Source: Candidatus Bathyarchaeota archaeon
GTDB lineage: Archaea; Thermoproteota; Bathyarchaeia; Bathyarchaeales; UBA233
NCBI GenBank assembly: GCA_004376975.1
Contig: SOJA01000123.1
Location: 1 to 12,500, forward strand
Direction: 5' to 3'
DNA length: 12,500 bases
Shown here: one piece after another, positions 5,253-12,500 of the stretch
Layout of the letters: every line of letters starts with the position of its first letter
How positions within the stretch are numbered: the stretch's first letter is position 1
Translations under genes and position numbers: made by a program
The notes under the pieces: model-generated
What the model was told of the DNA's origin: nothing
Seen by the model: only the letters and a program-made list of their open reading frames with translations
The model's database searches: none

Positions 5253-8042
5253 TTGAAAAAGTTTCCGAAAGAAGAATATAATGTACCGTTCTTTAAAGAA
5301 GAAGGTTACGTAAGAAAACTGTGTCCGAAATGCAAAGAATACTTTTGGACGCAGAATCTAGACCAAGAAACTTGTGAGGAAGCAACCCCTGAAGGTTGCA
5401 CTGCATACACATTCTTAAATAATCCTCCGACAAGGAGAAGTTACAGTTTACGTGAGATGCGTGAGACTTTTCTGTCTTTTTTTGAAAAACGTGGACATGC
5501 CCGTATAAAGCCTTATCCGGTAGTAGCTAGATGGAGAGGCGATATTTACTTAACACATGCAAGCATAATTGATTTTCAGCCATACGTAACCGAGGGAATT
5601 GTTCCACCTCCAGCAAATCCGCTTGTCATTGTACAACCATGCATCCGTATGGTAGATATAGCTAACACTGGTCCAACTTTTGGCAGACACCTGACAATTT
5701 TTGAGATGGGTGGACATCATGCTTTTAATTATCCAGACAAAGAGGTCTACTGGAAAGACCAGACAGTAAGATACCATCATGAGTTCCTCACAAAAGAGTT
5801 AGGAGTTAAATCTGAAGAAGTTATCTACAAGGAAGATGTCTGGGTTGGCGGTGGAAACGCTGGCCCCGATGTTGAATGTATCGTTCGAGGTTTAGAAGTT
5901 GATACACTTGTTTTCATGGAATACAAGGTCGTCAATAACAATTTCGTCAAGTTGCCTATACGGACTGTCGACACAGGTTATGGCATAGACCGCTACGCAT
6001 GGCTTTCCCAAGGTGTTCCAAGCTGTTTTCACGCAGTTTACGGTAGCTTGCTTGACAAAATTTTTGATATGGCTGGAATAGACGAAATCGACAATTGTTT
6101 GCTGACAAAGATAGCTGAAGTTTCCGGCTTAGTAAGCTTGGATAAAACAGCGAGTAGATTCAAAGCTAGACGGAAAATAGCGGAAATCGTTGGAATGCAA
6201 ACAAACGAGTTAGACAAGTTCTTGTTTCCCATTGAAAACGTTTTTGCAGTTGCAGACCATACCAAGTGCTTAAGCTTCATGCTTTCTGAAGGCATTGTTC
6301 CATCGAACATTCAAGAAGGATATTTGGCGAGACTCCTATTTCGTAGAGCATATAGACTGCTGAAAATGCTAGGCATAGAAGACAAGCTTTATGATATTAT
6401 GGACATGCAAATTGACCTGTGGTCCAAGGATTACCCACACCTCAAGGAAATGCAAGACGAGATTATGGAAATCCTCTCAGTTGAAGAAGAAAAATTTCAA
6501 GAGACCATCAGCAGAGGTAAAGGATTAGTGAAGCGAATTGCTGGAGAACTGAAAAAAAAGAACATCCTAGAAATTCCAGTTGAAACTTTAACTGAACTAT
6601 ACGATTCCCATGGGCTTCCACCCGAAATTGTCAAGCAATTCGCTGAAAAAGAAGGAGTCAAAGCGGAGATTCCAGAAGATTTCTACGCTTTAATCGCTCA
6701 AAGACATATGCAAACTACTGAAAAAATAGAGGCAAAACCCGAAGAAAAACTGGAAACAGCGGTTTCAAATCTTCCAGAAACAGAGCTGTTGTACTACGCA
6801 GACCAATATATGAAGGAGTTTAAGGCGAAAGTCATTAAGGTGTTAGACAACGAACATGTTGTTCTTGACAAAACATGCTTCTACCCAGAAGGTGGAGGAC
6901 AACCAGCAGACACTGGGTACCTAGTTTTTGATGGAAACAAGATTGAGGTTGTTGATGTTCAAAAAGTCGGCCGGGTAATCGTTCATAAAGTGAAGAACAC
7001 GGTTCCCAAAGCGGAGAGCATCGTTAAAGGAGTGGTTGACTGGAAGAGACGATACAGCTTCATGAAGAATCATACTGCCACCCACATAGTTAGCGGTGCC
7101 GCGAAACGAGTTTTAGGACAACATGTTTGGCAGTTTGGAACACAAAAAGGAGCAGATCGGTCCAGACTTGACATTTCACATTATCGTAGGTTATCATTGA
7201 AGGAAATACACAGAATAGAGAAATTGGCGAATCAAGCAGTATTACGAAATATTCCTGTAGAGACGTCCTGGATGCCTAGAAACGAAGCGGAAAAGCTTTA
7301 TGGCTTCAAACTTTACCAAGGTGGAGCAGTTCCAGGGAAGGAAATACGTGTTGTAAAGATTGCAGACTGGGATGTTGAAGCATGTGCGGGAACCCATTTA
7401 AACAACACAGGTGAAATCGGATTTATAAAAATAATCCATTCAGAAAGGGTTCAGGACGGAGTAGAAAGACTGGTTTATTCCGTTGGAATTCAAGCTCTTA
7501 ATGCAGTGCAAGAGAACGAGAAAAAACTTTGGAAGCTTTCTGAAATTTTGAATGCACCTCTCCAGAAACTGGATAAGACAGCGGAAAAAATTGTTAAAGA
7601 ATTAAAGGAAGCAAACGTGGAAAAAAGAAAGCTTATCAAGGAAATAGCAGAGCGGGAAAGCGCCATAGTAGAGGGTAGACCGGAAGGCGAAGAAATCAAA
7701 GAACTACACGGCGTCAAAGTCGTGACCCGTAACTTCAAAGACATGATAGATGTTGAGCGCATGGTGCAAACAGCCAACAAGATGATTAAAAGAGATGAAG
7801 CAATCGTTACAGTATTTTATGGAGCGGATAAGAAGAACGCGTGGATAATGGTTATGGCTGGAAAAACCGCTGTAGAAAAGGGTGTAAATGCCGGTGAAGT
7901 AATCAGGGAAGCCTCAGCAATCATAGGCGGTGGAGGCGGCGGAAAACTTAATTTTGCTCAGGGAGGCGGAACACTAACCGAAAAACTGCCGGAAGCTATA
8001 GAAAAAGCTGAAGAAGTGTTGAAAAAACAACTGGAACCATAA
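5253..8042 (+). CDS. alaS: Alanyl-tRNA synthetase, archaeal type
   Basis: AlaRS is a class II synthetase that charges tRNA-Ala, recognised by its G3:U70 pair, and clears mischarged Ser and Gly. The 929-residue protein has the full archaeal layout. An N-terminal Cys-rich insert (C24, C27, C41, C49) is followed by the catalytic core with motif 2 (R145 to E151 in GRHLTIFEMGG), the GGGNAGPD loop at 199-206 and motif 3 (GYGIDR at 242-247). The editing domain has the metal site HTATH at 607-611 and CAGTH at 711-715. A coiled-coil region at about 750-810 precedes the DHHA1-type C-Ala domain with IIGGGGGGKLNFAQGGG near 890-906. The start is a TTG, and it is forced: an in-frame TGA stands one codon upstream and the family N-terminus begins at once. 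All catalytic and editing residues I can check are present. Confidence 0.97.
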   Translation: MKKFPKEEYNVPFFKEEGYVRKLCPKCKEYFWTQNLDQETCEEATPEGCTAYTFLNNPPTRRSYSLREMRETFLSFFEKRGHARIKPYPVVARWRGDIYLTHASIIDFQPYVTEGIVPPPANPLVIVQPCIRMVDIANTGPTFGRHLTIFEMGGHHAFNYPDKEVYWKDQTVRYHHEFLTKELGVKSEEVIYKEDVWVGGGNAGPDVECIVRGLEVDTLVFMEYKVVNNNFVKLPIRTVDTGYGIDRYAWLSQGVPSCFHAVYGSLLDKIFDMAGIDEIDNCLLTKIAEVSGLVSLDKTASRFKARRKIAEIVGMQTNELDKFLFPIENVFAVADHTKCLSFMLSEGIVPSNIQEGYLARLLFRRAYRLLKMLGIEDKLYDIMDMQIDLWSKDYPHLKEMQDEIMEILSVEEEKFQETISRGKGLVKRIAGELKKKNILEIPVETLTELYDSHGLPPEIVKQFAEKEGVKAEIPEDFYALIAQRHMQTTEKIEAKPEEKLETAVSNLPETELLYYADQYMKEFKAKVIKVLDNEHVVLDKTCFYPEGGGQPADTGYLVFDGNKIEVVDVQKVGRVIVHKVKNTVPKAESIVKGVVDWKRRYSFMKNHTATHIVSGAAKRVLGQHVWQFGTQKGADRSRLDISHYRRLSLKEIHRIEKLANQAVLRNIPVETSWMPRNEAEKLYGFKLYQGGAVPGKEIRVVKIADWDVEACAGTHLNNTGEIGFIKIIHSERVQDGVERLVYSVGIQALNAVQENEKKLWKLSEILNAPLQKLDKTAEKIVKELKEANVEKRKLIKEIAERESAIVEGRPEGEEIKELHGVKVVTRNFKDMIDVERMVQTANKMIKRDEAIVTVFYGADKKNAWIMVMAGKTAVEKGVNAGEVIREASAIIGGGGGGKLNFAQGGGTLTEKLPEAIEKAEEVLKKQLEP

Positions 8043-8072
8043 CGTGCATCTGCATCCACCAGCTTTAACTGG

Positions 8073-11000
8073 TTAAGTGCGAAGCACCGTTGCGAGTTTA
8101 TCCATGAATTCATGTTTTCCATCATTGAGAACTACATAGTCTTCTAGTTCACAGCTTTCACCAGGTTGCAATTGTATTCTAGACATGATGAACAGCTCCA
8201 ACATGGTTTTTCCCAAATCCAGCGAAAACATCAATGATCTAGCAGTGTTCCCAGCGATTATGCCGAGCCCCAGTTTCTTCTCCACATTCTTTACAAGTAT
8301 CCATCCCTTCTCCGGTTGAACCCCAGAAACTGCGGTGCCCTTTGCTCTCTTGAACCGGAAGATCCTATTATCTCTCGGAAATGTTATCTCGTTTTTTTCG
8401 AAGTCTCCTCCCACGTTCGGAGAAATCCAGAGGCAACTGTTAAATTTGAAACTGGCCAACGTAGGGTTCTTGAATTTGCGCCTGATCTTGACGATATTGC
8501 TGAAGGGCAAGGTTAGATATGAAACTGATCCAACTATACCTTTTATCTCTTCTTGCTTTTTAGATTCGAACGAAAACTTCACACCTTTCCAATGTCCCTC
8601 TTCAACCAGCTCTGCCTTGTATAATTCCTCATGAGTTTTCGATTTCTGAAAGTCAAATTCATTTAGGTAGAATGCTCTTATACCACCTGAATAATTCTGT
8701 AGAAAGACTTTTGTTCCAATGTTTGGGAAGCTTGTTCCTAACTGGTTAACCGTGCTTTCTCCTAAGAAATAAAGGCACCCTGCAAATTCCGCGCTGGTCT
8801 TAAATTGAAGCAGACCATTAGAAACCTTGAAGACAGATCTGTTCTCCTCCTCGCCTGACACAACAGTCACTGGAGGCTTTGTGATTTCAGAAAGGATGCA
8901 GAGATCCATAGGAAACTCGATTTCTTGATTGCTTGCAGAGAATTTGATAGCTCCACTGTAAATGCCTAGTTTGGCTTGATGAGGAGGAATAATGGACACG
9001 TTGGAGGCAAAGGGGTTCTTTGCGGCTATGTTTTTAACCTTTATCTCCGAGGGGTAAATTTTCCAACCGTTGGGTGGAACCAAAACGATTTTTCCTGAAG
9101 CCCCCTTGTTTCTGAAGTTTACAACCTCAAGTTGAGTTTTTAGTTCTGTTTTGTCGTAGAGTTTGTTTTCTGTGAGTTTTATGTTGAAGAGCGGCTTCGC
9201 CTTGACTGTTTTCTCTTCTGATCGAAGCTTTTTCTCGATTAAAGACCCCCATTTCCTACGGATAGCAAGCCAATTTCCTTTCTCAATAACATAATACAGT
9301 TCTGAGGTGCAGGCTGACTGCCCCGGCTTTATTTCACCCAGTTCATATTCCGGTTCGACGTATGATGATCCTTCGCCGATTCTAATCTTTAAGAGCTTTT
9401 CGTTTGACCATATTTGTCCAAAGCAGAAATCATATGCTTGGTTTTGGAAGCATATCCACGATTCCTTGTAATCTTTAGGGTTATTTGAAAGGTCTGATTC
9501 TGAGGCTGGAAATCCAATCATTTCATGCTCCATAATCTCTTTCAAAGGCACAATCATCGTGTAATGAATGTCCTCTAGGAAAGCCCTTCCAGATATTCGT
9601 ACCTTTGGCTTGTAAGTTATTTCCGGATTCATGTTGATGATTCTGATCTGCTCCTTGATAAGCGAGGTTCCAGCGTAGAAAGTCAGTGTCCCCATGATTT
9701 TAACGCCGGACATGTCCGGATGCATGCCTGAAAGGATTAGTTCAAGGCTTTCTGGCTTTCTAAGGATTTCATAGGTATAGTCAATGGGTTTTACGAAGCC
9801 GAAGGGTGGTCCAACGCTGATTCGTCCATGACGCCAGATTTTTTGTGGCTCATACACACAGTCTTTGTATGTGATCTCCAACATTCCTCCTCTAAGCCGT
9901 ACACATGCCACGAGGTTTTCGTTTTCGATAAACACTGACTTTCCATGTTTTGTCTTTTCAGCTGAAGCAACGATGCCTCCTGGCGTTAGACATTTGACAT
10001 AAACTAGTTCGGTTTCGGTTTTAACGTCAGCTTTTCTGACTTGGCCTTTGGCAAAAATCTCTAGAGGGATGATGGATGTGGGCTGATCATTTGCGACTTT
10101 TATTTCGATATCGAAGCCAGAATGGCTTTTCGGTGGGATTTCTATTGAAACGGCGGTTTTTTTGAGAGAGAGCTTGTTGAGCTCGTCTATGATGAAAACG
10201 TTTCCAGTGAAGCGTTCTTTTGAGTTATTAAATATGTTGAATTGAATTTTTCCTGTTGTTCCCGGCGTGACGATCATGCTTTCCGGGTCAGTTTTGAACT
10301 CAAGCAGGGGCAATATGCGCATTCCAATCTCAAGAGGAATCAGTTCACCATTAATCACTAAATTGGCTTTGATGATTTTCTGTTTTCGAGAAAGGTCAGG
10401 AACCTCCACTTCCGGGTTTACTATGAATTTTGCCTTCAGCTTGATAGAGGCTCCGTTGTCGATGATGAAAGTTTGTTGTGGATGAACTGTGAAGGTCAAG
10501 CCCTCAAATCCAGACAAGAACACTGAGCCTTGCATGTTGTTTTCCGTGTCATTTCTAATTTCGATCGTGAATTCTTGTTCAACTCCTGCAATTACTTTGT
10601 GATCTATGAGCCTTGCCACAACCCTCAAATGTTTGCCATCGAGGGTGCGTTCTATTCCCAATATGCCTCGACCATATCTGTCGATCCACACTCTAAGGTA
10701 ATCTTCATCTTCAGTGAATTCGTATGGAAACACTTCCATCTCATCAAGCTTAGAATCGTCAGGAACAAGGTTCAACTTTCTTTTTTGAGATGAATACCAA
10801 TCATGCTTTTTGAAGAATTCTCTCGCAACTGGGAAGTCTATGATTCCAGGGATGTAATCTTGCATTTCAACGCTTGTTTCCGGAACCCAAAACATCCCGC
10901 ATTTCTTGTACAATGGTACTGCTCGCATGTTGCCTGCCCATGTATCGAGATCTACACGTCTGAAGTTGTTTTCAGTTGCGATTTGAAGAGATTTGAGAAT

Positions 11001-11324
11001 GAGGGCTTTTCCATGTCCTTTGCCGAGATAGTTTGGATGAACTCCTAGTAAACCTATGTATGCAGCTTCTGCATCTTCGTAGTGTGGATGAAGAGTGCAG
11101 ATTCCAGTGAATTTGCCATTATGGGTTGAAACCAGGATACAGATTCTTTTGACGACTATAAACCAGGAGTCAAGTACTCTTTCTGCTGTGTAAGGAACGC
11201 CTCCTGTGAAGTCTCCCGGCCAGAGACCTTCCTTGTCAAATGAATTAAGCAGCTCCGCTAGTTTTGAAGCATCTTCCTTTTGAAACTCGATGATTGTAGG
11301 CGCCTGTTTCTTTCTTTTACTCAT
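8073..11324 (-). CDS. Giant fusion: N-terminal GNAT acetyltransferase with Ig-like domains and two mutarotase-like beta-sandwich repeats
   Basis: This 1083-residue protein begins with a GNAT domain (about 8-175). The acetyl-CoA loop is visible as GVHPNYLGKGHGKALI at 94-109, with Leu100 in place of the usual Arg/Gln, and LYKKCGM at 138-144 is the late GNAT motif. A linker leads to two Ig-like beta-sandwich segments, at about 232-335 and 338-445. Next comes a large beta-rich unit A (about 446-690), a third Ig-like segment (about 710-815) and unit B (about 820-1083). A and B are a divergent duplication, and their pattern suggests galactose-mutarotase-like supersandwiches as in carbohydrate-active enzymes. 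There is no signal peptide or membrane helix, so it should be cytoplasmic. The acetylated substrate is unknown; a glycan or sugar-bearing molecule is a guess from the fold. It converges on alaS with 30 bases between stops. Its ATG has only a weak purine-rich site, and the promoter is near 11405. Confidence 0.85.
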   Translation of the reverse strand: MSKRKKQAPTIIEFQKEDASKLAELLNSFDKEGLWPGDFTGGVPYTAERVLDSWFIVVKRICILVSTHNGKFTGICTLHPHYEDAEAAYIGLLGVHPNYLGKGHGKALILKSLQIATENNFRRVDLDTWAGNMRAVPLYKKCGMFWVPETSVEMQDYIPGIIDFPVAREFFKKHDWYSSQKRKLNLVPDDSKLDEMEVFPYEFTEDEDYLRVWIDRYGRGILGIERTLDGKHLRVVARLIDHKVIAGVEQEFTIEIRNDTENNMQGSVFLSGFEGLTFTVHPQQTFIIDNGASIKLKAKFIVNPEVEVPDLSRKQKIIKANLVINGELIPLEIGMRILPLLEFKTDPESMIVTPGTTGKIQFNIFNNSKERFTGNVFIIDELNKLSLKKTAVSIEIPPKSHSGFDIEIKVANDQPTSIIPLEIFAKGQVRKADVKTETELVYVKCLTPGGIVASAEKTKHGKSVFIENENLVACVRLRGGMLEITYKDCVYEPQKIWRHGRISVGPPFGFVKPIDYTYEILRKPESLELILSGMHPDMSGVKIMGTLTFYAGTSLIKEQIRIINMNPEITYKPKVRISGRAFLEDIHYTMIVPLKEIMEHEMIGFPASESDLSNNPKDYKESWICFQNQAYDFCFGQIWSNEKLLKIRIGEGSSYVEPEYELGEIKPGQSACTSELYYVIEKGNWLAIRRKWGSLIEKKLRSEEKTVKAKPLFNIKLTENKLYDKTELKTQLEVVNFRNKGASGKIVLVPPNGWKIYPSEIKVKNIAAKNPFASNVSIIPPHQAKLGIYSGAIKFSASNQEIEFPMDLCILSEITKPPVTVVSGEEENRSVFKVSNGLLQFKTSAEFAGCLYFLGESTVNQLGTSFPNIGTKVFLQNYSGGIRAFYLNEFDFQKSKTHEELYKAELVEEGHWKGVKFSFESKKQEEIKGIVGSVSYLTLPFSNIVKIRRKFKNPTLASFKFNSCLWISPNVGGDFEKNEITFPRDNRIFRFKRAKGTAVSGVQPEKGWILVKNVEKKLGLGIIAGNTARSLMFSLDLGKTMLELFIMSRIQLQPGESCELEDYVVLNDGKHEFMDKLATVLRT

Positions 11325-11377
11325 TCTCTGCAGTTTTCTCCATTATGTCAGCTATCACATTCTCAGAATGAACTTAA

Positions 11378-11394
11378 GCTCTTCAGTAAAGAGC
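11378..11394 (-). repeat. Perfect inverted repeat in the leader region of the GNAT-fusion gene
   Basis: GCTCTT, a 5-base spacer and AAGAGC form a perfect 6-base-pair stem. It lies about where transcription from the TATA box near 11405 should begin, so it could be a hairpin at the 5' end of the leader or a dimeric operator just downstream of the promoter. Its 17 bases alone are not beyond chance. Confidence 0.4.
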
Positions 11395-11399
11395 ACTTA

Positions 11400-11411
11400 C
11401 ATATAAAAACA
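11400..11411 (-). promoter_or_regulatory. TATA-like promoter of the GNAT-fusion gene
   Basis: On the minus strand the sequence reads TGTTTTTATATG, a good archaeal TATA element. It would place transcription start near 11378, giving a leader of about 50 bases before the ATG at 11324. This is longer than the leaders inferred for the other genes in the window. Confidence 0.45.
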
Positions 11412-11725
11412 TTTACGCAAAGCGAAGCTTAGCTAGGTCTTCATAGAACAATCGCTTATGTATGCTGTATCTTCCAAAAAACCTTCTTTTGTTACATGGC
11501 TCCCTCTTAAACTTCCATGAACTTGACGCTTCCTTCGATAACCCTTACTTTGTTATTTTTTCGTAACTGATTAACCTTAACAGTCAACATTTAAGAATTA
11601 TACTTGATTTCTTACGTTTTGAAGTTTTCAGAAGAAAATCGGGGTAAAGAATTAAAGCAAGCTCCACATAACTAGTTTATGGTGTTAGATGTGAGGGACT
11701 GCGTTCTCAATACATAGGAACAAAA

Positions 11726-11735
11726 GGTTTAATAG
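11726..11735 (+). promoter_or_regulatory. TATA-like promoter of leuS
   Basis: GGTTTAATAG at 11726-11735 lies 26-35 bases before the leuS ATG at 11761. No Shine-Dalgarno sequence stands between them, since the preceding bases are AAATTTTT, so leuS is probably transcribed leaderless or nearly so. Confidence 0.45.
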
Positions 11736-11760
11736 CCCTCAAACAGTTTCAGAAATTTTT

Positions 11761-12500
11761 ATGGAGTTTCTAAGGAAAACTGAGGGCAAATGGCAAAAAG
11801 CATGGGAAAGAGCAAGGATTTTTGAAGCTGACCCAGACCCGAATAAGAAAAAGGTTTTTGTCACTTTTCCATATCCATACATAAACGGGCCGCTCCACGT
11901 GGGTCATGCATTCACTGCATCACGAGTAGATGCATATGCCCGATTCAAAAGGATGCAAGGTTATAATGTGTTGTTTCCGTGGTCGTGGCACTGGACAGGA
12001 CAGCCGCTGCTAGGAGCAAGTCAAAGAGTTGCAAAAGGCGATGAAGCACTTGTTAAAGTACTAAGGGAAGTAGATGGCGTCCCAGAAAAGGAGCTTGAAA
12101 AATTCGTTGATCCCATTTACATGGCAACATACTACACAAATGAAAGCAGGATTGCTGCAAAGAGAGCAGGTTTCTCGGTTGATTGGAGAAGAGAATTCAA
12201 CACTAGCATGCCTACATTTCAGAAATTCGTTAAATGGCAATATGAAAGTCTAAGAGCCAAGGGCTACGTTACAAGAGGAACACACCCCGTTGTATGGTGC
12301 CCGAAATGCAAGAGCCCAACAGGAGATCATGATCGGCAAGAAGGTGAAGGAGTAGCACCGGAAGAATACACGTTGATAAAATTCAAGCTGGACGAGCAAA
12401 CATATTTGCCAGCGGCAACATTCCGACCGGAAACAATCTACGGAGTAACAAACATCTGGATTCATCCAGACGCAGTTTATGTAGAAGCAAAAGTGAACGA
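11761..12500 (+). CDS. leuS: Leucyl-tRNA synthetase, archaeal/eukaryotic type (partial, N-terminal part)
   Basis: LeuRS is a class I synthetase that attaches leucine to tRNA-Leu and edits mischarged norvaline and isoleucine-type products. About 246 residues are visible and the frame runs open through the right edge; the full archaeal enzyme is usually near 950 residues. FPYPYINGPLHVGHAF holds the HIGH-class signature HVGH at 46-49. FPWSWHWTGQPLLGAS (about 72-87) is typical of the archaeal/eukaryotic branch, where bacterial enzymes differ. WCPKC at 179-183 begins the zinc-binding insertion, and ATFRPETIYGVTN near 219-231 is the start of the CP1 editing domain with its Thr-rich segment. The ATG at 11761 fits the family N-terminus (EFLRKTEGKWQKAWE) and the promoter spacing. 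KMSKS and the anticodon-binding domain lie outside the window. Confidence 0.96.
   Translation, partial: MEFLRKTEGKWQKAWERARIFEADPDPNKKKVFVTFPYPYINGPLHVGHAFTASRVDAYARFKRMQGYNVLFPWSWHWTGQPLLGASQRVAKGDEALVKVLREVDGVPEKELEKFVDPIYMATYYTNESRIAAKRAGFSVDWRREFNTSMPTFQKFVKWQYESLRAKGYVTRGTHPVVWCPKCKSPTGDHDRQEGEGVAPEEYTLIKFKLDEQTYLPAATFRPETIYGVTNIWIHPDAVYVEAKVN

Larger units (their letters stand above)
11325..11760. other. Intergenic region between divergent GNAT-fusion and leuS genes
   Basis: These 436 bases are AT-rich and hold no convincing gene. They contain the promoter of each flanking gene, a perfect hairpin at 11378-11394 and a longer-range inverted repeat, AAGCGA at 11420-11425 with TCGCTT at 11452-11457. 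No tRNA T-loop motif and no convincing C/D box pair was found. A small RNA here cannot be excluded by eye. Confidence 0.5.

Noticed and set aside
8046..8085. CCAG/CTGG inverted repeat between the alaS and GNAT-fusion stops as a bidirectional terminator
   Set aside because: The stem is only 4 base pairs and no T-run follows on either strand, so it cannot be told from chance.
8316..8634. Two overlapping plus-strand frames opposite the giant GNAT-fusion gene
   Set aside because: They overlap each other and lie antisense to unit B, where the internal repeat shows the minus-strand frame is the coding one.
10267..11048. Three plus-strand frames of 72-87 codons
   Set aside because: They lie antisense to the GNAT and Ig-like parts of the minus-strand gene and show no domain, start site or promoter of their own.
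12250..12465. Open frame of 71 codons on the minus strand within leuS
   Set aside because: It lies opposite the zinc-binding and editing-domain start of leuS, whose motifs confirm the plus strand as coding.
1..12500. tRNA genes, CRISPR repeats, insertion sequences or integrases
   Set aside because: No GGTTCGAATCC-type T-loop in a cloverleaf context, no regularly spaced repeats, no transposase motifs and no target-site duplications were found on either strand.

Overview
The window is archaeal chromosome. It carries TiaS (the archaea-specific enzyme that modifies tRNA-Ile2), archaeal-type alanyl-tRNA and leucyl-tRNA synthetases, an archaeal Tsr3 and a free-standing Lrp/AsnC RAM domain. TATA-like boxes lie about 25-35 bases before several starts, and some starts have no Shine-Dalgarno sequence, which fits leaderless archaeal transcripts. 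Moderate AT content and family flavour suggest an uncultured Thermoproteota lineage of the Bathyarchaeia kind. That placement is inference only.

Layout from left to right. A minus-strand pair holds a bifunctional NAD(P)H-hydrate repair enzyme (NnrE-NnrD fusion) followed, with a 17-base overlap, by the rRNA aminocarboxypropyltransferase tsr3. Plus-strand genes follow: a 99-residue membrane protein of unknown function, a stand-alone RAM-domain protein and tiaS. Ending 4 bases from the tiaS stop, on the opposite strand, is a small single-span membrane protein whose best start is a non-standard ACG. Sharing its upstream region is a FUN14-family gene broken by one frameshift and one TGA. Next comes alaS. 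Convergent to alaS is a very large minus-strand gene that fuses an N-terminal GNAT acetyltransferase to Ig-like domains and a duplicated large beta-sandwich unit. A 436-base divergent intergenic region leads to leuS, which is cut by the right edge.

Most of the window is translation housekeeping: rRNA modification, tRNA-Ile2 decoding, and charging of tRNA-Ala and tRNA-Leu. Metabolite repair and poorly known membrane proteins are interspersed. The only multi-gene operon visible is nnr-tsr3; the other genes appear to have their own promoters.

The least ordinary item is the 1083-residue GNAT fusion, where an internal duplication can be read directly from the protein. No CRISPR array, tRNA, rRNA, insertion sequence or integrase was seen.
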